A stretch of DNA of 64,000 bases from the NCBI RefSeq assembly GCF_964656455.1, contig NC_135718.1:149712762-149776761 (forward strand), written 5' to 3'. The stretch comes from Halichoerus grypus. Its lineage: Eukaryota; Chordata; Mammalia; Carnivora; Phocidae. The translations under genes and the position numbers were made by a program. This document shows, piece after piece, positions 32,740 to 42,904 of the stretch (its first letter is position 1; each line of letters starts with the position of its first letter). A model generated the notes under the pieces. It ran no database searches. It was not told where the DNA came from and worked only from the letters and a program-made list of their open reading frames with translations.

Positions 32740-32965
32740 AACAGCATGAAGTTGGTGCCCCTTCTTTACTGTCCCACAGTACTTTGTGCTCAGTGTGTAT
32801 CACTCTGTCCGTTAATTGCCAGTGTGTTTGTGGACTCCGCGAGGCTGTACTGTGAGGTCCCTGAAACCCCTGACCTTTTAAATTGCATCCCAGGGCCCAG
32901 CACAATGCCTGGCACGTAGGACGGGCTCAGTATCGAGGCACCTAATAAACAAATGAACAAACTCC
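32740..32965 (+). repeat. L2 3' end, forward
   Basis: TTGTGGACTCCGCGAGGCTG, then GCATCCCAGGGCCCAGCACA, ATGCCTGGCACGTAGGACG and a terminus ACCTAATAAACAAATGAAC. One of the better L2 tails here. Confidence 0.7.
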
Positions 32966-33830
32966 GCTAACTGACTTCTAACATTTGTTCTCAGACTTCC
33001 CGTTCCGCCCTACGGTGCACATCCTGTCCTTCATGCAGGCTGGGTACCTGTTGGGACTGTCTTCCTGCTTCCCCGGTTACCATGTTATTTGTCCTATCGT
33101 TTCCTTTATTCATGCTCTGGCTCTTGTTTCAAAATGCCGTTCATCTTTTCTGTTACCATTCAGCATCGCTTTCTCCCCTCCTGTGTTCCTTCCCAGCCCC
33201 TCGGGCCATGGGAATCCCGTTCACGCAGGCTTATTTCATTTATAGCCCAGAAGCCCTTGTTCTGGGATCCAATTTCTGTGGGATAGTTGCTGTCCAACCA
33301 CACTGTCAGAGTCTTGAGAGCAGCCATAGGCCATGTATTGTACCCGTTCACTCTTGGTCATGGGCCAGGACCAGGTACGTCATCGGTTTTAAAAGAAAAA
33401 GTAAGCCATTGTCAGAAAAACTAAATGAATCTGACTGTTGGATAAAGAGGTCCGTGAGACAAGAATGTCGCTGCTGATGGAACACAGGTTTTGGGGTTGG
33501 TCATGTGCCTGGGGGGTTAGGGGCAGGTGCTGGAGTCTAAATGTTTTGTTGAGATTTGGGTTTTCTATACATTCTCTTCCCAGGTCCTGGCTTCCATCTC
33601 CCGGTCGGCTCTTCTCCTGGCTGGGCCTCCTGGCTGGGCCTCTGAGAGTTCCAGAGCCCTGGGGTTACTCAGGCCAGCCGGAATGAAATGGAACCTGGCC
33701 CTGAGGTGGCCGTGTCCTGTCCAGGGAATCATGACGCGGCAGTGCCAAGAGCACCTCACTCACCTCTTAGGCGCAGGGTCCCGTTGTCATCCTCGGTGCC
33801 GGCTCTTCACTTTCTTTTCCTGATAATTTC
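32966..33830. other. Unique sequence with a 13-bp duplication
   Basis: No gene recognised. CTGGCTGGGCCTC is repeated in tandem at 33617-33629 and 33630-33642. The 33000-33350 part may be a decayed repeat that I cannot name. Confidence 0.35.
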
Positions 33831-34012
33831 TTTTTTAAAGATTTTATTTATTTGACAGAGAGTGAGCACAAGCAGGGGGAGCAGCAAAGGGAGAGGGAGA
33901 AGCAGACTCCCCACTGAGCAGGGAGCCCGACGCGGGACTCGAACCCAGGACCCTGAGATTATGACCTGAGGCGAAGGCAGACGCTTAACCAACTGAGCCA
34001 CCCAGGTGCCCC
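33831..34012 (-). mobile_element. Can-SINE, reverse
   Basis: Reverse SINE: TTTTTTAAAGATTTTATTTA tail, AGCAGACTCCCCACTGAGC, CTCGAACCCAGGACCCTGAG B-box region and CCACCCAGGTGCCCC head. TSD not clear. Confidence 0.96.
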
Positions 34013-34038
34013 CTTTTTACTATCAGTAATACTGGTTT

Positions 34039-34166
34039 GGGGTGGGGTTTTTGTGTTTTTTGTTTGTTTGTTTGTTTTTAAGTTAACTCTACCCCCGTTG
34101 GGGTAGAACTCACAACCCCGAGAACAAGAGTCACATGCTCCTCCGACTGAGCCAGCCGGGTGCCCC
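34039..34166 (-). mobile_element. Short Can-SINE variant, reverse, second copy
   Basis: About 128 bp and no CT-rich block, as in 13740-13868. Tail is (TTTG)n then TTTTTAAGTT; body TTGGGGTAGAACTCACAACC; head TGAGCCAGCCGGGTGCCCC. Flanks AATACTGGTTT (34028-34038) and AATACTGTTATT (from 34167) form a short TSD. It sits 26 bp from the SINE before it. Confidence 0.88.
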
Positions 34167-34184
34167 AATACTGTTATTCTTCAC

Positions 34185-34345
34185 GGCAGCTTCCATTTAC
34201 TGAACACCTACTGCAAGCCAGGCCCTAGACTAAGTATTCATGTAACCCTCAGAGAGCCCTCCGGTCACTACCCCCACCCCATTTCATCCAAAAAGGCACA
34301 CTTTACAAAGATCACAGAGCTACTAAGTGGCAGCCTAATGTTCAG
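34185..34345 (-). repeat. MIR, reverse
   Basis: TTCCATTTACTGAACACCTA, CTGCAAGCCAGGCCCTAGAC, AAAGATCACAGAGCTACTAA and GTGGCAGCC follow reverse MIR order. Confidence 0.7.
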
Positions 34346-35259
34346 GGAATGCTCTCTCCGGCATTTCCCCTGCTCCTAGGCAGGAGCAATTCCAATGCAG
34401 ATGGGCTTCCTCACCATCAGCCGGGCCACGCACCCAAGACAGCGCTGGCCAAACCCTCCAAGAGAATGCACAACGGCGAGCCCTCGTTGTACAAGCTTTT
34501 TCAAGACTGAGTATCTCGACCCAATTTCTCATGCCTCTCCTAGGATAAAACAGAAGTTAGACTTCCTCACAGCATTAATATTCCCTCCTCCCTCCCCTCC
34601 TGTGTCTCTCCAGCCCCAATCCCCAAGGACGGCCAAGGACTGTTGGCGAGACACTGTCTCAAACCCAGGAGCCCAGACCCAAGGTAAAGAGAACACTGGA
34701 AACCTTGCCAGCCCCACACTCCGGTTTTCATGTGCTCCTTTTGATCATCTGTGAGATCATTTTCAGAAAAAAAAGACCATTTCCATTTCCAAGAGCCGCT
34801 TTGGAACAGAGTACAAACCCTGAAAGGTTATAGGGAACTTTCCCGCAGACACAGAACTTCCAACAGGGAAGCAGAAACCACAGTGCCCTTTGAGCAAAGG
34901 TCTCAAAACAAAACACCGGCACAGCCAGCACTGAAGATTAGTTCAATATGGAGAGGACTCTCCTCAGCCGGGGATGGGCCCCCAAACGGACCCAGACCTC
35001 ACAACCTACATGCACGGACCAAGCAGGCTCTCTGTCGTCTGCCAGGCTGGGCAGAGCACGCTTGCAAACTGGTCTTGGCCACAGGAATATATTCCCTGCT
35101 CGACACCAGGGTGCTCTGGTTCTTTATTTTGCTGGAGAGAGGGAGAGAAGAAAGGGAATCTATAGGAGTCTAGGGAGGGAGTGATGGCAAAGTTGGGAAA
35201 TCATGTTTTAAAAAAAGGAGTCAGAGATGGGCAACAGGGCAGATCCGTCTGGGATATTT
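34346..35259. other. Unique sequence
   Basis: No gene recognised; overlapping frames of 60-140 codons on both strands have no known similarity. Confidence 0.35.
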
Positions 35260-35480
35260 ATTTAGGGCCATGCATGGAGAGCTCTGCACACAGAGTGTGT
35301 CTCTCTGACGCTTGCTGAAGTGACAGCCTCGCATCTCCGCGGAGCCCGGGTGACGGGCAGTCCCAGCAGCTGTGTCACGCTCCGGTGAGTTGGCAGCTTT
35401 GCCTTAGATCTTCTGGCAAATACTTGCCAGTGGCTCAGATGGAAAGGTAATCTCTTAATTAAAAAGAAAGGAAAGAAACA
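35260..35480. other. Repeat-free block with donor-like splice site
   Basis: CGCTCCGGTGAGTTGG places a donor-like GT at 35385. Before it is GC-rich sequence (CATCTCCGCGGAGCCCGGG) and after it an AT-rich part with CTTAATTAAAAAG. Could be a non-coding exon edge or a conserved element; no acceptor is convincing. Confidence 0.25.
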
Positions 35481-36120
35481 TCCATCTAGAAATGGAAAAC
35501 AGAGCAGCAGAATCTAACAATTGGGGGTGGGGGGGCGCACCAGTGAGAAAGGAGGGATCCAGGCTTTAGGAGAAGAGTCGGAAAGAAATAGAAAAGATCT
35601 GGCTCGATTTCTGAGAAGCGCCCCCTTTCCCTGGCCCCCTCGGAAATCAGGAGAGAGTCTTTAGGGAATGGTCAGGGAAGGGAACAGACAACCCAACTAA
35701 ATTCCAACAGCAGCCAAGAAAATTCAGAGCCTTTTGGCTGCTCTTCAGCAAAATAGACGAACACGTAGTAAACGGCAAAGAGAAAAAGGAAGCACACATA
35801 ATTATCCATCAACACAAATTCTTGAACACCTCTCCTTCCTCTGCTCAGGTGTGATTGCTGATTCGGTTCCCTTGCTAAGCCCTCGGGCCATTCCCGCTTT
35901 CTCCCTCCTAGAGGCTTTTCAGCCACCCACATTCCCGTCAGCTCTGAGTGCCCTGGGTTCCTCCCTATAAGCCAGGGCACTGGGACATACTCTGGTCCAG
36001 AATGGCCCAGAATCTTACCTCCCTTCACCTCAGCGTACCTCCAGTTCAGGCTGGGACAGACCTAAAGGCGGCCTTAAGAGATTCCAAAAGGGACAACCTG
36101 TTGTTGTTAAGCACAATTAA
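35481..36120. other. Unique sequence
   Basis: G-rich run GGGGGTGGGGGGGCG near 35523-35537. No gene or repeat recognised. Confidence 0.35.
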
Positions 36121-36134
36121 AACAAGGGGTCTAG

Positions 36135-36334
36135 GGGTACCTGGGTGGCTCAGTCGGTTGAGCCCATCTGCCCTCAGCCCAGGTCGTGATCCCGGGGTCC
36201 TGGGCCCTAGCCCAGCGTCAGGCTCCCCGTTCAGCTGAGAGTCTGCTTCTCCCTCTCCCTCTGCCCCTCCCCCACCCCACTCACGTGTGTTGTCTCTCTC
36301 TCAAATAAATAAAATCTTTTAAAAAATAATCTGA
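36135..36334 (+). mobile_element. Can-SINE, forward, with TSD
   Basis: Forward SINE with GGGTACCTGGGTGGCTCAG head, a GGGTCCTGGGCCCTAGCC B-box region that has lost the usual GATCGAG, CT-rich block and AAATAAATAAAATCTTTTAA tail. TSD AACAAGGGGTCTAG at 36121-36134 and AATAAGGGGTCTAG at 36335-36348, one mismatch. Confidence 0.97.
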
Positions 36335-36348
36335 AATAAGGGGTCTAG

Positions 36349-37361
36349 AGCTGCCTCTTCTTACAGGACAGTCCAGGCTCCCAACTTCAGCCCCTTGCCA
36401 GCCACAAGAGCACTGCTTCTAGAGGCATCTGGGTATCTCCTGATAGCCTGAGAGTTATTTTCAGTAACAGTTAAGAAAAACCCTTAACCGTCAAAACTTC
36501 CCTTCAACATACTGAGTGTTCTCCGACGGTGGTACGTTCTCTCACACAGGGATTTCTCAGCAGAGGCTGTGGGTTCCTTGCACACGGGCACATCCTAGTC
36601 ATTCACCCAGGGGGTCAGAGAGGGACGTCACAGGGTCTGGCTGCAATCAGGAGACTGGGCTCGACACCGGCTCGTCTCTTCCATGGGCGGTATGTATGTA
36701 AAGGAGGTGTGGATACCTTCTGTCCCACAAGAAGGTGGCAACAAGCAGGTCAGGTCTCCGGCTGAGCATTTAACTTAAAATTCAAACACATATCAGATTC
36801 ACACAGAAAGATGCAAAATCACCTAACAAATACAGAGAAAGGTACACAGACTGGTACACCAGACTATAACCAGCTTAGATTATTGTAAAATCTGTATCTA
36901 TATTTGCTCATACCCACATCAGAAGGGGACTGGCCATCAGTGGAAGCACAGAGAAGCAGAATCCTATATGCAAATGTGCGTTGCCCATTGAGACACAGAC
37001 CAGAGAAGCCTTGGCCCAAAGCCACATGAGGGGGGACATCCTTTCCACCTGGTTCCCTAACACAAGTGTTATTTGTACCTCTTGTTCTGAATTTACAATC
37101 CATAATCGCCCCTTTGCTCATCATTCCACTTCAATTCCAAGCCTGCCCCACCAGGTCTTGTGCTATGCTCAAAAGGCCTTCCTTCCAACCAGCAAATCAC
37201 CAGAACCAAACCACATGTTCTTGGTTTAATCACATAACCAAACCACAAACCATTCCTGAGACCTTTTCCAGTTCAACAGAACCACCGCAAGAGCACCAAG
37301 GTTCACACTGGAGTCAGAAATATATCCTGAAAAATCCCTGAGAACGTTTGCTTGATGGTTC
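36349..37361. other. Unique sequence
   Basis: No gene recognised. 36780-37250 is AT-rich and may be an unnamed old repeat. Confidence 0.35.
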
Positions 37362-37545
37362 AGACCAGCACTGCTTCAGAATCACCTGGAGGGCTTGTGA
37401 AAGCCGATTATTGGCCTTAACCCTGGAGTTTCTGGTTCAGTAGTTCTTGGGTGGGGCCTGAGACTCTGCACTTCTACTACACTCCCAAATGAGCCCGATG
37501 CTGCCAGTCCGGGGACCACACTTTGGGACTCACCGGCCTAGACCA
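37362..37545 (-). mobile_element. hAT-Charlie MITE, MER5A-like
   Basis: GCTTCAGAATCACCTGGAGG, TTTCTGGTTCAGTAGTTCTT, GGGTGGGGCCTGAGACTCTG, GATGCTGCCAGTCCGGGGAC and CACACTTTGGGACTCACCGG follow the MER5A order, read in reverse. Both termini are degraded. Confidence 0.82.
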
Positions 37546-37669
37546 TTCAAGTGATCCAGGAAACAGAGCTGGGAAGCCAAAGAGATGGTCATTGACTGAA
37601 AACCCCAAACAATTCCCTTACCTGCAAAAGGACCATCGCTTCCTACCTGAGCAGAAGTGAACCCAGTAG

Positions 37670-37745
37670 TTGAGCACCAAGCACATGCCAGGATGTAGCC
37701 GAGCACGTTGGCCTACATTATCCAATTCTCAATCAACAGAGTAAG
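37670..37745 (-). repeat. MIR-like fragment, reverse (weak)
   Basis: TTGAGCACCAAGCACATGCC, AGGATGTAGC and TACATTATCCAATTCTC resemble the reverse MIR start. Confidence 0.4.
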
Positions 37746-38984
37746 GCCTCAGCCAGATGAAATGGCGTAAGTGTAACAATAACAATAATTATTAAAATGA
37801 ATGGGCCAATAAATCATCTTGGTCAGAAGGACCAAGAGTCAGTGACCAACACCAAGAGGTCAATTACAGGATCAATCTGAGCTCAATTCTCTCTGGCCCC
37901 AGGCCCCTTTCATGGAGGAGGAAAAGGAAGGGAATTTAGCCAGCTATCCGGGAGAAAGCAAGAATTTCTGGAATCTCTTATCTTCCTCTGCCAGCCCAAA
38001 CACAGATCCTTAAGCAACTCAGTAAATCAAAGTATACAAACGAAGAGTCCTGGGAGGCCGCAGGAATCTCCTCCCACGGTACCTCCGAGCTAGAGCCTGC
38101 AGCCAGCAGCTGGGGGCAGAACCTCGAAATGGCTGATGGAGGGTTTGTGGAAACAGAAAGAAGCAGGCTGAGGGGCTGTCCTACCAGACTTCTGCACTGC
38201 AGGGCGTTGTGAGGGACGCAGTTGAAGCAGGAAAAACTCTCTGGAGAAGCGCACTCAGGAAAGAGTCGTGACAACACCGCCCAGGGGAGGAGGTTAGCAG
38301 GCTGAAGCCGAGGGGCCGGGGCAGGGGCAGGAGGATCCTCGGAGCAGCACTGGTCTCTCAGACTCAGGGGTCCCTTCCAATCTGCATGTTGTTGTGTGAA
38401 CAGGATCAGTGGTGTGCGCACACTGGAACGCTCAAGAATAATCAAACTGAGGCCAAGAGAAGAGCTGCTTTATTAAACGGCGTGAATGTGGACAAGTTCG
38501 GCTATGGGGTGGTAGAGGGTCTTGGTGGGGGAACACCTCTGTCAGGGCCCCTCCTCATTCAGGACTCCAGAAAGGCAACGCAACAGAGATTCTCCCTTGC
38601 TTCTGGAAACAGACACTATTTTCAAAAAGCTTAACTAGGCTCAGCCTAGCATCACAGCCCTCTTTCCACTGCCATGCTCACAACCACCAGAATTTTACCA
38701 ATTCCTGACGTGTGTTCAGAGAGAAGAGAAACCCTGGGGTTGACAAGTCCAACCAAGCCGGAAAGGCTGGCTGGCTCATCAAACCAGTTTCCAGCCTGGA
38801 GATCAGGGGAGGCTGCTACCACAGGAGAGAGATGAATCCTGTTTGGTGCACACCTGGCCAGGGAAGGGCTGAAAATAGGGCACAGGTACTACAAAAGTCA
38901 CATTATTTCTGTAATAACTACAAAAAGTAAAGCACAACAAAATCTCATCTGGTGCCAGTATGCAGGCCCAGATTATAAAATGGT
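37746..38984. other. Unique sequence
   Basis: No gene recognised; the 155-codon reverse frame at 37978-38445 has no known similarity and is opposed by frames on the other strand. Confidence 0.35.
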
Positions 38985-39450
38985 GGGTGACTCCTTACTG
39001 GCCATGGCCTCGACGTTCCTGCACGATCTGGGCCGGCCCTTCTCTCCAGCCTCACACTCCACGTGAATGTTCCTTCCCGTTGCTGGAAGAGGCCAAGCTC
39101 ATGCCTGCCTCCCAATCTTGTATGCGCTGATCCCTCAGTCATGAACAAATCTCGGCAAGGCTGGCTCATGGTCAACACCCAGGCTTCCTCAAAAGGGTCT
39201 TCCCAGACAGCTGCAAAGCAGGACACCCCACCCTCCCCCGCATCACCCTTGGTCACATCACTTTATTCTCCCCACAGGACTTAACCACTACCTGCCATGA
39301 CCTTGTTCGTTACATATTTGTACTGTAACCGGTCCTCCCCACTTCAACATCAGTTCTGTGAAGACTGGAGACCTCACCCATCGGTTTCCCAGGGCCTAGA
39401 ATGCTATCAGATAATGACACTCAAACATTCATTGATGAAATGAGTATTTG
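38985..39450 (+). repeat. L2 3' region, forward, long
   Basis: The longest L2 here. In order: CTCCTTACTGGCCATGGCCT, GCACGATCTGGGCCGGCCC, CTCATGCCTGCCTCCCAATC, AAAGGGTCTTCCCAGAC, CTGTGAAGACTGGAGACC, CCCAGGGCCTAGAATGCTAT and ACATTCATTGATGAAATGAG. Confidence 0.75.
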
Positions 39451-39870
39451 TTGAAACTATGGGCACAGTCCTTTTCTCTAAGTAGGAGAAGTCCGGCTCT
39501 GTACGCAAAGCTGTGTTCTTTGGTATCTGAATTATAGAAAACTAGCTGCTTAAAAATTAGCAGTCCACTGACAAAAATATGCCAGTTTCTCCATAATAAC
39601 TTGTTAGCAGAAGTAAATGAGCACCTTAAACTTTTTCCATGTTTTGAATAAAGTCTGCCTAGATATTTTTGCTTTTTATAATGGCAGCTTCAAGTGATAA
39701 TTCTGGGTCTGGGTGGTTATAATACCTAACACATCCAATATGTGAAAGATCACTCAGACCTTCTATTGTAAGGCAAAATGACAGGATATAAATATCACAA
39801 CACATAGACGAGGATACAAATCCAGATCTGTGTATTTTTGGAACATACTGAAATAATCTTAGTATTAGCC
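39451..39870. other. AT-rich unique sequence
   Basis: No gene or repeat recognised. Confidence 0.35.
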
Positions 39871-39885
39871 AATGGTTCAAATTTT

Positions 39886-40076
39886 TTTTTTTTAAGATTT
39901 TATTTATTTGACAGAGAGAGACAGTGGGAGAGGGAATACAAGCAGGGGGAGTGGGAGAGGGAGAAGCAGGCTTCCCGCAGAGCAGGGAGCCCGATGTGGG
40001 GCTCGATCCCAGGACCCTGGGACCATGACCTGAGCCGAAGGCAGATGCTTAACCAACGGAGCCACCCAGGCGCCCC
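39886..40076 (-). mobile_element. Can-SINE, reverse, with TSD
   Basis: Reverse SINE near consensus: TTAAGATTTTATTTATTTGA tail, GAGCAGGGAGCCCGATGTGG, CCAGGACCCTGGGACCATG and CCACCCAGGCGCCCC head. TSD AATGGTTCAAATTTT at 39871-39885 and AATGGTTTAAATTTT at 40077-40091, one mismatch. Confidence 0.98.
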
Positions 40077-40091
40077 AATGGTTTAAATTTT

Positions 40092-40384
40092 GAAGAAAAA
40101 ATGAAAACAGTTATCTCACTGGTATTGTTCAACAAAACCTACTACACTTCAGGGATGACACAGGATATGACTACAATGCAGTCTATCTCCAACCCACCTC
40201 TGTCATCTCTCCCAAAGATTCAACAGTGCCAGCCAGATCGAGCTCTTGGCCAAAGCTGACACACTCCAGCTATTCTCAGTGTTTGCCAGAGTTGAGTCTT
40301 AGGCCACGTGACAAACATGAGTGGTGTGCCCGCACTCGAAAAATCCCATTTCAATAAACCCAGTGGTCCAGGTCTTATAAGGGA
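40092..40384. other. Unique sequence
   Basis: No gene or repeat recognised. Confidence 0.35.
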
Positions 40385-40640
40385 CATTAACAGAGCATTA
40401 ATCAAGCATCATGAAAATGGCCTATAAAGAGATTGTGTATGGGCCCAACTCCAGCAACAGAAATCAAGGAAGAATTCTCATGGAGAAGTTTGTGGAACAG
40501 AATACCGAGCAAGCTTCCCAAAGGGCCACAGATAATTTGCAAAATGACTGCAAAGGGCATCATTTGCTTACGCAAAATAGCATCTTGTATCTGAAAACTC
40601 CAGCATGCCATTTGACCAGAGGCTGTTCCTGTTGAGATCC
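40385..40640. other. Candidate conserved non-coding element
   Basis: Repeat-free. Includes GCATTAATCAAGCATCATG, ACAGATAATTTGCAAAATG, GGCATCATTTGCTTACGC and AAAATAGCATCTTG. A 74-codon forward frame (40411-40635) lies inside; its product resembles nothing I know. Confidence 0.3.
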
Positions 40641-41194
40641 TAAGTAGGAGAGAGAATCAGTCCCAATTTTCAAGAGTCCAGCCGCTTTCTCCGCCAGGCA
40701 GGTGGGAAAGCCATCCATGGGCAATTAGACTGGTTGACTTTGGGCTGCTAAGAGTTCTCCCTGCTGCAAGAGGCCTCCTCAGAGTAAGAATGGCAAGCCG
40801 GGGATGAGGACAACAAGATGGTATACCACCGTATTTCCGTGGCCCTGGAAACTCCTCCAAATGTTCTCGTAGCTCTGATCTCTACACAGCTGCAGGAGTG
40901 TAGCTGAATCAAGCACGGGCACACACAGCCGGTTTTCCATCCAGCACATCACGTGGCATCTCAGTCACTGGGAAATTCTCAGTCTGACAGCAGACAAGTG
41001 CTCATGGGCTCTGGACTCCTGCTGCCACAGCAAGGCCACTCTGAATCAGATTCCAGCTCACCATCCGGGACCCATGTTTCCGTGAACTATCCCATGTCCT
41101 CTCATCAACTAGCTTCACAGATCTGTAGCTGGACAGAGTGACAGGGAACCCAGCACACTCTCACATTCAAAGGGTATGATTGGGGGGGGTGACA
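40641..41194. other. Unique sequence
   Basis: No gene or repeat recognised. A run of eight G lies near 41181-41189. Confidence 0.35.
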
Positions 41195-41890
41195 ATTTGG
41201 CAACATATGTATCGAAAGCCTGAAAATTCTACATACCCTTCAATGCAACAATTCCATTTAGTAATTTCTTCTAAAAAAAAAATAATTCTGAATGTATTCA
41301 ATGAGAGAACTGCAAGGATATTGACAGGGAGCTATGAGAAACTAGAAACAAGCTAAATGTCAAACAACATGGTCCTGGTTAAATAATCATGCTATATCCA
41401 TTTATTAGAATGTAAATATATTCGCCATTAAAAACAATGCTGTGGGGGCGCCTGGGTGGCTCAGATGGTTAAGCATCTGCCTTCGGCTCAGGTCATGATC
41501 ACCAGGGTCCTGGGATCGAGCCCCACGGTGGTCTCCCTGCTCAGCGGGGAGCCTGCTTCTCCTTCCCCCTCTGTCGCTCCCCCTGCTTGTGCATGCTCTC
41601 TCTCTGACAAATAAATAAAATCCTAAAAAAAAAAAAATACAATGCTGTTAAAGGACTAATGCCATGAAGCAATTTTATGAAATATTAAGCGAAAAAAAGG
41701 TTGCAAAACCTTCTACATGAGATCTTTTTGTTAAAAATATTCTTTTTGTTAAAATTATATCCTATAAGATATACACCAAAAAGCTTTACAGTGGCTATTT
41801 CTGGCCAGTGGGATCCCTGGCAAGTTCTGTTTTCCTCCCCTCCCCTCCCCCCATCTTTTAAAACACTTTGATACAATAAATGTGAAACAG
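41195..41890 (+). repeat. L1M or HAL1 3' end, forward, interrupted by SINE
   Basis: AATGCAACAATTCCATTTAG, AAACAAGCTAAATGTCAAAC, CCTGGTTAAATAATCATGC, then after the SINE AGCAATTTTATGAAATATTA, ATATACACCAAAAAGC, ACAGTGGCTATTTCTGGCC and AAACACTTTGATACAATAAA. Two halves of one element split by the SINE at 41444-41638. Confidence 0.7.
41444..41638 (+). mobile_element. Can-SINE nested in L1M, forward
   Basis: GGGGGCGCCTGGGTGGCTCAG head, AAGCATCTGCCTTCGGCTC, ATCACCAGGGTCCTGGGATC, CT-rich block and AAATAAATAAAATCCTAAAA tail. TSD ACAATGCTGT at 41434-41443 and 41639-41648 is perfect. Confidence 0.97.
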
Positions 41891-41994
41891 GCTTCACATC
41901 AAAGAGAATAGGGGTTATTATTTTAAAATAATTCAATGCACTGTGGAAACATCTCACAGGGTTTAAACTCTCATCTGTGGGGGACAATCACAAC

Positions 41995-42075
41995 ATCTCA
42001 GGAGCAAGCACAGAGACATTAAGATTTCTGCCCAAAGACACACAGTACACCATGGTGTCAGCCAGAACGCCATTT
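41995..42075 (-). repeat. MIR-like core, reverse (weak)
   Basis: GCACAGAGACATTAAGATTT, CTGCCCAAAGACACACAG and GTGTCAGCCAGAACGCC resemble the reverse MIR core. Confidence 0.45.
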
Positions 42076-42904
42076 CACTGTGTTTCCCGAGGTCTGAAAC
42101 AAATGGTGCCAGACATAGACCCATCACACCAGGACGGCCCTATCTTGATGCCATAATTACAAGTGTTATCTTAACATTTGCAAATTATACGTATATATAT
42201 ATGACATATACGCACACACACAAAGCTACGAAAAGCAACTATGAAAGGAGAAGGAAAGAACTTGCTTTTCTGGTCCCAGGCAGAGCTTATCAGCAGGCTC
42301 AGGCCCCTTTCGGGACCTACTTCTAGCGAATTTTGGGAACAACCTCAGAGCCTCACTGTCTCCTGGAAGAGGAGACAGGCCGTGTCAGCCAAAGGTTCAG
42401 AAGTGAAATCGGATTCTAGAGAAGGGAGGTGGTGCACGTGCATTCTTTCTAGAAGCTGTGTGAGTAAGCTTTTATAGGTCCTTCGTCACAAGTCCCGTGA
42501 CATACCTCATCATTATTTTGGCTTTTATACTGTGTCTAGGTGCAAAATTGTTACTAGAAATTATGTTATAATCTTCTTGGTGATTCTAGCAGCACTGGGG
42601 GAGAGGGGAGAACGCTCAGGCGTCTGGAGAATCAGAGGTAGAAGTCTGTGCAGTTGGGATGAGATGTCCTGGTATGCACCACAGCAGGGTACCTCAGAGC
42701 CCAGCACTGAGGAAGCAGGCCAGCCCCTCGCCTCCATGGCCGTTCTGATCACCCCCGTCAAGACTCTACAGCTCTTCAAGTCACCAAGTCATCAACCAGA
42801 AGACAAGAGCAACTCATGAAAGCAACAGATTCTGGAAAGTAGGATGGAATCAGTTTAGCAGAAAATGAACACAAGCTGCCAACTAGTGTCACCAACTAGA
42901 GACT
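42076..42904. other. Unique sequence with TA/CA tract
   Basis: An alternating TATATATATATG and CACACACACA tract lies near 42188-42222. No gene recognised. Confidence 0.4.

Noticed and set aside
37978..38445. 155-codon reverse frame
   Set aside because: Its product resembles no family I know, its codon use is unremarkable for GC-rich DNA, and there is no supporting context.
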